Shown in pieces: positions 50,880 through 58,298 of a stretch of DNA of 64,000 nucleotides. The translations under genes were made by a program, and so were the position numbers. Position 1 is the first letter of the stretch, and each line of letters begins with the position of its first letter. Under the pieces are notes generated by a model. The model was not told where the DNA came from, did no database searches, and saw only the letters and a list, made by a program, of their open reading frames with translations. The DNA is from an uncultured Anaerolineae bacterium (GTDB taxonomy: Bacteria > Chloroflexota > Anaerolineae > Promineifilales > Promineifilaceae): NCBI GenBank assembly GCA_905479495.1, contig CAJQMR010000003.1, forward strand, positions 62,001 to 126,000. Direction: 5' to 3'.

Positions 50880-51028
50880 TTCAACGCAAAGAACGCAAAG
50901 AAACAAAAGTTGCAAAGAGGGCCTCTTAGCATTTTCTTTTTTATCTTTGCCTCTTTGCACCTTTGCGTCAATATTTTTTAAGCTACTGGAACTGGAGACA
51001 GCAAATCACCAGTCTCCAATCACTTTTT
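50880..51028. repeat. Composite intergenic repeats upstream of the second BMC-T gene
   Basis: An imperfect inverted repeat: CAACGCAAAGAACGCAAAG (from 50882) is answered by CTTTGCACCTTTGCGTCAA (50954-50972 region). A CTGGAACTGGAGAC...AGTCTCCAATC piece follows, of the same family as the stretch inside the MoeA gene. These repeats replace the usual ribosome-binding site region of the next gene. Confidence 0.6.
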
Positions 51029-51616
51029 ATGGATTTTCCCGCCATTGCCCTTCTGGAATTTAACAGCATCGCTGCCGGTATTGAAGCCGGTGATGCGATG
51101 GTGAAGCGTGCCCCAGTCAGCACCATTCAATCTGGCACGGTGCAACCAGGGCATTATTTGGTGTTGGTAGCCGGTGACGTGGCTTCGGTGGAAGAGGCGT
51201 TTGCCGCAGGCAAAGAAACAGGGCAAACAGCCCTGCGCGACACGCTCTTTTTGCCGAATGTGCACCCAGACGTGGTGGCAGCCTTGGGGGGCAAACGTCA
51301 GGCTGCCCAAGAAGATGCCCTGGGCATTATCGAAACAATCAGCGTAGCCAGTGCCATTCTGGCCGCTGATGCTGGCATAAAGGGCGCAGAAGTTTCACTG
51401 CTGCAACTGCGCCTGGCGGATGGCCTGGGCGGCAAGGGGCTGGTTTATTTTCATGGCTTGGTGGCCGATGTGGAAACGGCCGTTTCCCTCAGCGCAACCA
51501 TCGCCCACAACCAACTCATCCGGCAAATGGTCATCCCTCAGCTTCATGCAGACATGTGGGAAAATGTGAATGGATACGGCCGTTTTGGCCAGCATTTTGG
51601 CTGGGAAGCATCGTGA
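51029..51616 (+). CDS. BMC shell protein, tandem-domain (BMC-T, PduT-like order)
   Basis: 195 residues. Two BMC domains in the normal order: the first with ALLEFNSIAAGIEAGDAMVK and YLVLVAGDVASVEEAFAAG, the second with ALGIIETISVASAILAADAG, LRLADGLGGKGLVYFHG and DVETAVSLS. This is the layout of PduT/EutT-like trimers, but the pore regions lack the cysteine that binds a cluster in PduT. The ATG at 51029 has no clear Shine-Dalgarno site because repeat sequence lies directly before it, so the protein may be weakly made. Confidence 0.85.
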   Translation: MDFPAIALLEFNSIAAGIEAGDAMVKRAPVSTIQSGTVQPGHYLVLVAGDVASVEEAFAAGKETGQTALRDTLFLPNVHPDVVAALGGKRQAAQEDALGIIETISVASAILAADAGIKGAEVSLLQLRLADGLGGKGLVYFHGLVADVETAVSLSATIAHNQLIRQMVIPQLHADMWENVNGYGRFGQHFGWEAS

Positions 51617-51652
51617 CGGTGGTCAGTAATCAGTAATCGGTGAATTGTAGGA

Positions 51653-51670
51653 GCGAGGCAATTGCCTCGC
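51653..51670. repeat. 18-bp perfect palindrome between BMC-T and BMC-P genes
   Basis: GCGAGGCAATTGCCTCGC, preceded by TGTAGGA and followed by CCCC. The GTAGG...GCGAGGCAATTGCCTCGCCCC form suggests a member of a dispersed intergenic repeat family. An AGTAATCAGTAATCGG piece lies just before it. Confidence 0.7.
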
Positions 51671-51686
51671 CCCAAAATACAAACTT

Positions 51687-51959
51687 ATGCAACTAGCACG
51701 TGTAATTGGCACAGTCGTTGCCACCCAAAAATATGAAGGGTTGGAAGGCATCAAGTTCCTGGTCGTGCAGCCTTTGAGCAAACAGCAGGAGCCAGAGGGC
51801 CAGCCGGTGGTTGCCGCCGACGCAACTTTTCAAGCCGGTCCCGAGGAGCTTGTTTTCATTGTGGGTAGCCGCGAAGCAGCTCAGGCCATGCCCATCCCCT
51901 TTGTCCCCATAGACCATGCCATCGTAGGCATTGTGGACGATGTGCAGTTAGCTCAATAA
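51687..51959 (+). CDS. BMC-P pentameric vertex protein (EutN/CcmL-like), copy 2
   Basis: 90 residues: QLARVIGTVVATQKYEGLEG, FLVVQPLSK, VVAADATFQAGPEELVFIVGS and HAIVGIVDDVQLAQ. Clear EutN/CcmL family and a paralogue of copy 1 at 46311; the ending IVDDVQ is shared with copy 3 at 57858. It ends the plus-strand BMC cluster, nine bases from the convergent GT39 gene. Confidence 0.94.
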   Translation: MQLARVIGTVVATQKYEGLEGIKFLVVQPLSKQQEPEGQPVVAADATFQAGPEELVFIVGSREAAQAMPIPFVPIDHAIVGIVDDVQLAQ

Positions 51960-51968
51960 AGTAACATA

Positions 51969-53486
51969 TCAGCCAAATGAGCGGATTTGGGGCCAAATCT
52001 TGTCCCAAGGTTTCCATAAATCTTCACACAAAAATATATCCCGACTAAAGCGACTCTCTTCATTTTCAACCCCATATTCATTCCCGTTTTGGCCTACCCG
52101 CTGACAAGATTGGAAGAGCAGGCTCAGGAATTCTCTGGAATAGCCGAGGACAATTACGGCCTCAGGAGGGTTCTCGCCGTAGCCACGATTCCAGTATGAA
52201 TTTACAGGACTAATTGCGGGGGGCAGCCCGTAACGAGGTCCATACAAATTGATGGCACCAGCCTCACCGTAGTTGCCGGCTAAGATGCCGAGGGATGTAT
52301 AATTTGCTTCTTCCTGCTCATAAATTTTCCAAACCTTTTGGGCCATCTCTTCCCACCCAATTTGCTCCACAAAATTATCGTGAATGTCGGTGGTAATTTC
52401 CCATAAGGCCGAATTGATTGGGGCAACAGGCAGCATTAAAGCAGCACCAATTATTGCTCCAACCAACAGAAAACCGAGGGTGACCCAACTGATTAGCTGC
52501 TGCCGCTTAGGCCCAAGCCCAGCCAGCCAGCGTTCTCCCTGCACCGCCCCACCGGCCAACATCATAGGGTAAGCTGGAGCCATGTAGTAAAATCGACCCT
52601 GGCTCAACCCAAACAGAGCCAGGGTAATGAGGTAAATCCAACCAATTGCCCGATACCGCGCCCCGTCCGGCGCAAAAAAGTAGTAGTAAAGGCCAAAAAA
52701 GAAAAGGGGGATTGTTAACGGGTTCATATTGACATAAAACTGTTGCGAGAGATACCCTTCGGCTCGACCAATTTGGACATCCCGTGCCCGAATGGTGGCT
52801 AAAAATTCCAAAGAGACAAATTCGTTCTGAATCTGCCAAATCAGGTTAGGCAAGAAGATGAGAAGCGAAAGTCCCACACCCGCCCATAGCCAGGGGGATT
52901 TCAACTGCGCTCGCAACGATTTTGTGAATAGAACGGCTGTTACAATGGCCACAACCAAAAACAGCATCGTGTATTTGGTCATCATACCCAAACCTATGCC
53001 AACGCCAATGCTTACCCACCAGCGCGGGTTTTCGGTCTTAAGCAGCTTAATGAGGCTGTAAAGAGTCAGCACCCACCACAAGTAGTCAAAAGCAATGTAC
53101 TGAAACAGGGTACTCATAATCAGCGACATGAGGGCAATTGCCGCAGCGCCAGCAGCCACCACCTGAGCGCGACGGCTGCCGCCCAGCTCTTTGGCCATAA
53201 GACCCGTGAGCACCATGCCCGCACATTGGGCCAAAGCCGCCAGCGATTTAATGCCAACAAGTGACAAACCAAACAATTCCAGACCGATACGGCCGATAAA
53301 TGGCGTCAGTGGTGGATAAGCCACATACCCCCAGGCAAGGTGCTGCCCATTGTCTAAAAAGGCCAGGGCATCCCGATGAAAACCGTATTTGTTGTTGATG
53401 AGTACATGTATGAGAAATCGTCCGGCAGCCAGCAAAAGCAGAAGCTGCCAATCGGTCAAGGCACGTTTTGTTTGTCCATTTTCCAT
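51969..53486 (-). CDS. GT39/ArnT-type membrane glycosyltransferase
   Basis: 505 residues with about ten to eleven membrane helices. The first periplasmic loop has FHRDALAFLDNGQHLAWGYV with the D-E/D-type catalytic aspartate, then YPPLTPFIGRIGLELFG, as in the PMT/GT39 family, which moves a sugar from a lipid carrier to a protein or lipid. A C-terminal soluble domain (about 385-500) follows the last helix. Acceptor unknown. It is the last gene of the minus-strand group headed by CHAT, but the function appears unrelated. Confidence 0.85.
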   Translation of the reverse strand: MENGQTKRALTDWQLLLLLAAGRFLIHVLINNKYGFHRDALAFLDNGQHLAWGYVAYPPLTPFIGRIGLELFGLSLVGIKSLAALAQCAGMVLTGLMAKELGGSRRAQVVAAGAAAIALMSLIMSTLFQYIAFDYLWWVLTLYSLIKLLKTENPRWWVSIGVGIGLGMMTKYTMLFLVVAIVTAVLFTKSLRAQLKSPWLWAGVGLSLLIFLPNLIWQIQNEFVSLEFLATIRARDVQIGRAEGYLSQQFYVNMNPLTIPLFFFGLYYYFFAPDGARYRAIGWIYLITLALFGLSQGRFYYMAPAYPMMLAGGAVQGERWLAGLGPKRQQLISWVTLGFLLVGAIIGAALMLPVAPINSALWEITTDIHDNFVEQIGWEEMAQKVWKIYEQEEANYTSLGILAGNYGEAGAINLYGPRYGLPPAISPVNSYWNRGYGENPPEAVIVLGYSREFLSLLFQSCQRVGQNGNEYGVENEESRFSRDIFLCEDLWKPWDKIWPQIRSFG

Positions 53487-53501
53487 GTCGCCCTCTGTTG
53501 T

Positions 53502-54014
53502 TTAGCCGTCAGGGTGAAAGAGCATGATAGCTGGCTGGTCGGCAGCCAGCGAGATCATTTTTTGAAAGTGTAATCCACATTTTTCTAGCAGCTTGATGGA
53601 GCGATGGTTGTCCGGCGCGGTGATGGCAACAATCGGGGACAGATTTAAGTCGTGACGGGCGTGATGCAGAACGGCCGTTGCTGCCTCAAACGCATACCCC
53701 TGGCCGGTAAACTGGGGCAGGAAAGCAAACCCAATATCGACGTGAGGGAGAGACGGCCGTTTCACCAAACCGCACATGCCCAACCGCACTGAATCCGCTT
53801 TGCGCTGCACCAGATATAAACCAAAACCATTCTCAGCGTAGCTGGCCATCGGGCCATTTTGCAAATAAGCTGCTGCCTGAGCCACGGTGCGAATACCCCG
53901 ATCACCAATAAATTGAATCCAGGACGGATCGTTGACCAGGGTCAAAATAAATGGGGCATCGTCAAGGACAAGATAGCATAGTTGTAAGCGGTCTGTTTCG
54001 GCAATTATTTTCAT
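53502..54014 (-). CDS. GNAT-family acetyltransferase (RimJ/RimL-like)
   Basis: 170 residues. GNAT fold: TDRLQLCYLVLDDAPFILTL at the start, PHVDIGFAFLPQFTGQGYAF with the acetyl-CoA loop QFTGQGYAFEA, and the C-terminal NHRSIKLLEKCGLHFQK. These enzymes acetylate amino groups; the RimJ/L-like beginning suggests a protein N-terminus or small-molecule acceptor. It overlaps the DinB gene by four bases. Confidence 0.9.
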   Translation of the reverse strand: MKIIAETDRLQLCYLVLDDAPFILTLVNDPSWIQFIGDRGIRTVAQAAAYLQNGPMASYAENGFGLYLVQRKADSVRLGMCGLVKRPSLPHVDIGFAFLPQFTGQGYAFEAATAVLHHARHDLNLSPIVAITAPDNHRSIKLLEKCGLHFQKMISLAADQPAIMLFHPDG

Positions 54015-54604
54015 ACGGGGCTTGTGTCAGCGGCAAACCATTCACTTTCTGGCTGGTTAAGCAGCCGCTGCACATCGTTGACGTGGTGCAAGTTGTGGTA
54101 GAGGGTAAAGAACAAAATTTCGCGCACGGTCATCTTGCCCAGCAGCGGATGGGGCAGCAGGTATTGATCCAGCGCCTTGTCGGACCATTTTTCCAGCGCC
54201 GCTTGTAACTCAACACCCTTTTCCTGCCATTTGCCCAGGATGCGGGCCTGCGCCCCAGCCAACGGCTCCAGCACTTCGGGTAGAAACGGGCCACCTGCTT
54301 TGCCACCATTGGCCAGCGCCTCATTGACGTAGGTATGGCGCACCTGGGCCAAGGTGCGCAGTTCGTGCTTTACCCAGCCAAAACGAATGCGCAAAGCGGT
54401 CCGAGGGATATTTAGCGCCATAATCACCGGCGCGCACGACTTGATGAGATGAACTAAATTTTCGGCTGGGGACCAGACACCCGTTGGCGCAGCCAGGAAT
54501 TGTGTCTCATCAATGCTGGCGAAGAAGGTGTGAACGGCCGTAAACTCCATCTTCAACCCCGCGACAATTTCCTGTTTGGTGTAAGGCTGTCCTAACTGAA
54601 TCAT
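54011..54604 (-). CDS. DinB-family protein
   Basis: 197 residues forming a four-helix bundle with the DinB/YfiT metal-ligand histidines: WSPAENLVHLIKSC, and later FTLYHNLHHVNDVQRLL with its HxxxH-type pair. Members are metal-dependent, some with thiol-transferase activity. The start at 54604 follows GGGAG; an in-frame TTG 11 codons earlier would overlap the CHAT gene. It lies 25 bases after the CHAT stop. Confidence 0.85.
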   Translation of the reverse strand: MIQLGQPYTKQEIVAGLKMEFTAVHTFFASIDETQFLAAPTGVWSPAENLVHLIKSCAPVIMALNIPRTALRIRFGWVKHELRTLAQVRHTYVNEALANGGKAGGPFLPEVLEPLAGAQARILGKWQEKGVELQAALEKWSDKALDQYLLPHPLLGKMTVREILFFTLYHNLHHVNDVQRLLNQPESEWFAADTSPV

Positions 54605-54629
54605 CAACACTCCCGATGGTTGTGTCGCG

Positions 54630-56879
54630 CTAGGCAAGCTTCAGAGCAGGCAAGGCGTAGGGAATGTAAACCAGGCCAAGAGGGTTGCCGTTTTTGAGCA
54701 TGTGCAGGCGGGCACCGCGTACGGCTTCGCCCAGGGTTTGCTTTTCAAACAGGAAGCGGCGCAGGCATTCTTCAGCAAATTGGGTAGCGATGGGTTCAAA
54801 GATGGTGATTTCGGTACCAATGACACCCGCCGCACCGCTGGTCTGCACAAAGCCACTGACAAAGTCCAGAGCGCGTTCCGGGGTAAGCTGGGTGGTATGG
54901 CAGCCGTTGATGAAGACAAGCGGCCGTATCTTTTCCCACCGTACCCGACGCCGCAAATTGCTCCTGACAAACCAGTCGCCACCTTTGTCGCCCAGCAGCA
55001 GGTAGGGTACGCCTTTGTCTGTCAGGCCTCCGTGGCAATAAAAATAAACCACCTGGGATTCAGTAGCTTTGAGCATGTTGAGGGATTCGTCCCGACTTTC
55101 GGCATATTCCCAGCCCACCCCCATTTCCTGCAAACGCTGCTCGTGAGGCGGCCGTTCCTTAAAATCGCTCCCTTTCCACACAGACACAGCCATCTTGGGT
55201 GGGCCGCCGCCAATGCGCAGCGGCGCGTCGGCTGCATCCCCCACCGACATGGGCAAGCCCAGATAATGACGGAACCCCCAAAAACCACTGGGGCAAATCA
55301 CCAGCTCATCTTTATAGCTGGGACAATCTCCCTGGAAACAGCTGCATTCTTCCAGCGATTTATCGCCATCCAGCGCTTTGACAAACTCTGGGCAGAGTGA
55401 ATAATCACCCGGCGCGTTGCCTTCAAGGAAGGGATAATCGTAAAACATGGCGGCAGGGATGACGAGCTGAGCGGCCTCTTTAGAAGCGATTTGCACCTGT
55501 CCGGGCTTGCGCATCAACGCCATTAGGGCCTTTGACTTGTTGTAATCCCCCGTCAGTGTATCAATCAAGGAATCATAAGCACGGACGCCGTTAATGGTCA
55601 TTGAGAGCAAATCGGACTTGAGTTTAGCCATGTCCAGCTTGTCACCATACTGGTATTTTTTGCCCGCCTTGTACTCTTCATCGTCGCCCCAGGCGGCTTT
55701 GCGCAGCGCACCGCGCGTCCAATCTTGCAGCTGGCCGATGGCTCCAGCCGTGAGCGTGGCATCGTTTTTAAATTCTTTGCCACCCACAAAGCGAAAGCCG
55801 TGGCTGCCATTACCATTGCTGTTGACCATGACGCTAAGTAGATTTTCACCCATCGACACCAGCTGTTCGCTATCTAAGCTTTTTGAGAGGGTGTAGTCTG
55901 AGGCGTGCCACAACATGCGATACGCTTGCGCCGTTGGTGCCGCCGAGACACGGGCTACGATCAGGTGAGATTGAACAAGGGTGTTTTGGTAGTAAATGTT
56001 GCAGCGGAGACGGCCGTATGCTTCCCCAGCCATCGTGCGCACCCCAAAATAAAGCCTGTGCTGCAAAATAGCTTCCGGCACACCGGTTGGTTCTGCAGCC
56101 CGCCGCGTGACCAGAATATCTCCCCTGGGAGCCAGCTGAATCTCGCCCGTTTCAGCGCCCACCAGCTCAATTTCACCCTCAAAGGCAAAAAGGGCAATCG
56201 TCAACCGGGCTTCGGGCGGCAGCTTGTCGGTGGGCAAAGCAATGCCCTCCTGTGCCAGACCTTCAGCCATCAGATCGCCAATTTGCAGCCAAAAGTAGTG
56301 GGGCTGGGCAGCCGGCAATGGTGTGTTAAAGCTGTCGATCAGCTTAGTGGGCGTGGTCTGGCTGGCAAACCCGGTGTTCACGTAGCGAGGGGGCGGTGCA
56401 TCTGAAAATTCCACCTCCCTTGCCGGAGAGCTGACGCTTTGCACCGTTGTTTGATAGCGATCAATGACCACTTGCAGGCTGGCTGCATCGGTGACACGCG
56501 CTTGAATATATTCCGCATCCTCATCTTCCAGAGCGGGATAGGCTGAAAGTGCAGCAGCCGCATCCTTTTGGAACAGATCAAAAAAGGCCGGATCGTCGCG
56601 CAGGTGGAGCACCATTTGCAGCCGGGGTGGATCGTCGGATTCAAGGGCAGCAGGCGGTCCAGACGGCCGTTCCGGCACTGGCACACCAAATCGTTCGGCC
56701 ACATCGGTCAGGCTGTCCCAATCCTCAATTTTGTCTTTAAGGTAACGGCCGTCGAACTTGTCCAAATCAGGAAATTCGGCCAGGACGGCATCTGGGTCCT
56801 GCAAAAAACGTTCCAAGAACGCGGCATCGTTAAGCAGCCGCGTCACAATTTCTGCACGAATCTGTTGAGAATCAGCCAT
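54630..56879 (-). CDS. CHAT-domain (caspase-like) cysteine protease with N-terminal repeats
   Basis: 749 residues. C-terminal CHAT domain (about 460-745): motif VICPSGFWGFRHYLGLP, the catalytic histidine H616 in YFYCHGG and the catalytic cysteine C660 in FINGCHTTQ, followed by AGVIGTEITIFEPIA and a last helix. The N-terminus has two related helical modules (RLLNDAAFLERFLQDPDAVL at about 14-33; LRDDPAFFDLFQKDAAAAL at about 92-110), each followed by an acidic helix. The middle (200-450) is mixed alpha/beta with a beta-rich region. CHAT proteases act in defence, cell death and peptide processing. Here two membrane-protein genes precede it on the same strand. Confidence 0.88.
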   Translation of the reverse strand: MADSQQIRAEIVTRLLNDAAFLERFLQDPDAVLAEFPDLDKFDGRYLKDKIEDWDSLTDVAERFGVPVPERPSGPPAALESDDPPRLQMVLHLRDDPAFFDLFQKDAAAALSAYPALEDEDAEYIQARVTDAASLQVVIDRYQTTVQSVSSPAREVEFSDAPPPRYVNTGFASQTTPTKLIDSFNTPLPAAQPHYFWLQIGDLMAEGLAQEGIALPTDKLPPEARLTIALFAFEGEIELVGAETGEIQLAPRGDILVTRRAAEPTGVPEAILQHRLYFGVRTMAGEAYGRLRCNIYYQNTLVQSHLIVARVSAAPTAQAYRMLWHASDYTLSKSLDSEQLVSMGENLLSVMVNSNGNGSHGFRFVGGKEFKNDATLTAGAIGQLQDWTRGALRKAAWGDDEEYKAGKKYQYGDKLDMAKLKSDLLSMTINGVRAYDSLIDTLTGDYNKSKALMALMRKPGQVQIASKEAAQLVIPAAMFYDYPFLEGNAPGDYSLCPEFVKALDGDKSLEECSCFQGDCPSYKDELVICPSGFWGFRHYLGLPMSVGDAADAPLRIGGGPPKMAVSVWKGSDFKERPPHEQRLQEMGVGWEYAESRDESLNMLKATESQVVYFYCHGGLTDKGVPYLLLGDKGGDWFVRSNLRRRVRWEKIRPLVFINGCHTTQLTPERALDFVSGFVQTSGAAGVIGTEITIFEPIATQFAEECLRRFLFEKQTLGEAVRGARLHMLKNGNPLGLVYIPYALPALKLA

Positions 56880-56941
56880 ATTGCACCTGTATTTGTCTGT
56901 TTATTAACACCTGACGAGGAAACAGCGAGCTATGACGCTAT

Positions 56942-57370
56942 TTATTCACGCCCTCCAGCATTGCCGCCATCTGCACCCATGGCCCGACCACCGCCACCTT
57001 GGGCAGCCGATTCATTGCGGCTCATCTCATCATCGGCTAGCTTTTTGGAACGGCCGTCCAAAAACCAATCCACCGTAAAATTCTTGGAGATGCGCACCTG
57101 GACGTTGAGATAAAGAAAGTAGCTAAAGAAGCCAATAAACAGGCCAATTCCATAGCCACCAAACAGGTCTGTTCCTTCAGGGAACAGGGTCAAAATTGCG
57201 CCACCACCGATGATGCCAATAACGGTAGCCAGATCGCTAAACTGCACGTCGCCAGTGCGATAGCGATTGATGTAATAAACCAACCAGCCAATAATGGTCC
57301 CAAAACCAATGGCCCCAAAAATTTGTAGACGGGTTGCGGCGACTACCTCTGCGGCTTCTTGAAAATACAT
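56942..57370 (-). CDS. Small membrane protein upstream of the CHAT protease
   Basis: 142 residues: a short N-terminus, two or three membrane segments (IFGAIGFGTIIGWLVYYI, LATVIGIIGGGAILTLF, YGIGLFIGFFSYFLYLNV), then a soluble tail with DWFLDGRSKKLADDEMSRNE and a glycine-rich end (AAQGGGGRAMGADGGNAGG). Not recognised. The flexible tail could be a protease target. AGGAGG precedes the ATG. Ends 62 bases ahead of the CHAT start. Confidence 0.65.
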   Translation of the reverse strand: MYFQEAAEVVAATRLQIFGAIGFGTIIGWLVYYINRYRTGDVQFSDLATVIGIIGGGAILTLFPEGTDLFGGYGIGLFIGFFSYFLYLNVQVRISKNFTVDWFLDGRSKKLADDEMSRNESAAQGGGGRAMGADGGNAGGRE

Positions 57371-57394
57371 GGGGTATTCCTCCTGTTGAAAAAG

Positions 57395-57811
57395 TTATGA
57401 GCTTTTTTGCGCCCGACGCAGCTGCTGCCGCCAGGCAAAGTGAATAAAAAAGGCGCTGATGAAGGCAATAAAGAAGGGAATCAGCATGGTGGCACTGGTA
57501 AGTGCATACACTAACCAGGCAAACCAACTGGTAAAAATGGCGGCGGCAAGCAAATTTAGATACGGCCGTCGCTCGGTTTGCCACTTTTTCATAAAAGTCT
57601 TTAGGAAACGGACAAGTTTTGAGTCGCTATCTTCAGCGTCGGCATTTTGCTGTGCCGACCCACGAACGGGTCTTTGATCGACAAACAGGACAAGCAGCCA
57701 TCCCCACACCAGTCCCGCGCCAATAATTCCCGCAATGATCACTTGTTTCTCCGAGTATTGAAGTAAAGAAAACAATAACGACAGGATAACATAGGGCCGA
57801 ATACGTGACAA
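57395..57811 (-). CDS. Small membrane protein, first gene of the CHAT group
   Basis: 138 residues with three membrane segments (IIAGIIGAGLVWGWLLVLFV, LLAAAIFTSWFAWLVYAL and MLIPFFIAFISAFFIHFAW) and a charged loop between them (SAQQNADAEDSDSK, MKKWQTERR). Not recognised. The start is doubtful: a TTG at 57811 gives this length but there is no clear ribosome-binding site. It is divergent from the BMC-P gene at 57858, 46 bases away. Confidence 0.55.
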   Translation of the reverse strand: MSRIRPYVILSLLFSLLQYSEKQVIIAGIIGAGLVWGWLLVLFVDQRPVRGSAQQNADAEDSDSKLVRFLKTFMKKWQTERRPYLNLLAAAIFTSWFAWLVYALTSATMLIPFFIAFISAFFIHFAWRQQLRRAQKSS

Positions 57812-57857
57812 GCAAATTGAGATTGTCGATTTTGCTGTTTCGCTTTACGATTAGGGT

Positions 57858-58127
57858 ATGTATGTAGGACGAGTGACTGGCACCGTAGTAGCAACCATTA
57901 AACATGCGGCCTTTAACGGCCGTAAATTGCTCATTGTTGACCGGCTGGACGAAGATGGGGAACCTACCGGAGCTTATGACATCTGCGTCGATGTGGTGCA
58001 GGCTGGTGTGGGCGACAAAGTGCTGGTGCTTGATGAAGGCAATGGTGCCCGCCAGGTGTTGAACATGAAGGTGGCCCCCGTCCGCGCCGTCATCGTCGGC
58101 ATTGTGGACGATGTGCAAATTCCCTGA
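57858..58127 (+). CDS. BMC-P pentameric vertex protein (EutN/CcmL-like), orphan copy 3
   Basis: 89 residues: MYVGRVTGTVVATIKHAAFN, LLIVDRL, VDVVQAGVGDKVLVLDEGNG and VIVGIVDDVQIP. Clear EutN/CcmL member, closest by eye to copy 2 (51687). It stands alone 5.9 kb from the BMC operon, divergent from the CHAT group. Several BMC-P paralogues are common in one organism; mixing them at vertices is possible. Confidence 0.92.
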   Translation: MYVGRVTGTVVATIKHAAFNGRKLLIVDRLDEDGEPTGAYDICVDVVQAGVGDKVLVLDEGNGARQVLNMKVAPVRAVIVGIVDDVQIP

Positions 58128-58139
58128 CCTCGGCCAAAC

Positions 58140-58250
58140 AATTGTCATTCTGAGCGCAGCGAAGAATCCCTACGGGCGTCACCCACTAGGAGCATGGCTT
58201 TACAGGGGTACCTCACAACCCTGGATTCCCGCTTTCGCGGGAATGACAAG
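58140..58250. repeat. Intergenic repeat with CATTCTGAG and TTCCCGC hairpin pieces
   Basis: The CATTCTGAGCGCAGCGAAGA element at about 58146 and the hairpin ATTCCCGC (58225-58232), TTTC, GCGGGAAT (58237-58244) are forms common between genes in many bacteria. No gene in 58128-58298. Confidence 0.6.
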
Positions 58251-58298
58251 GAGGGATAGTAAGTTTTCTCTGCACCTCAGCGCCTCTGTGTTGGCTTT

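Noticed and set aside
43159..51959. Carboxysome, Pdu or Eut microcompartment
   Set aside because: No RuBisCO, carbonic anhydrase, diol dehydratase, ethanolamine lyase or glycyl-radical enzyme is found; DeoC and RpiB point to the sugar-phosphate class.
54630..57811. Gasdermin-protease defence system
   Set aside because: The neighbouring membrane proteins are short multi-helix proteins and lack the beta-rich gasdermin fold; only a general protease-membrane link is proposed.
58146..58250. Insertion-sequence end or attachment site
   Set aside because: No transposase or integrase is near, and the CATTCTGAG and GGGAAT pieces match common intergenic repeats rather than paired terminal repeats.
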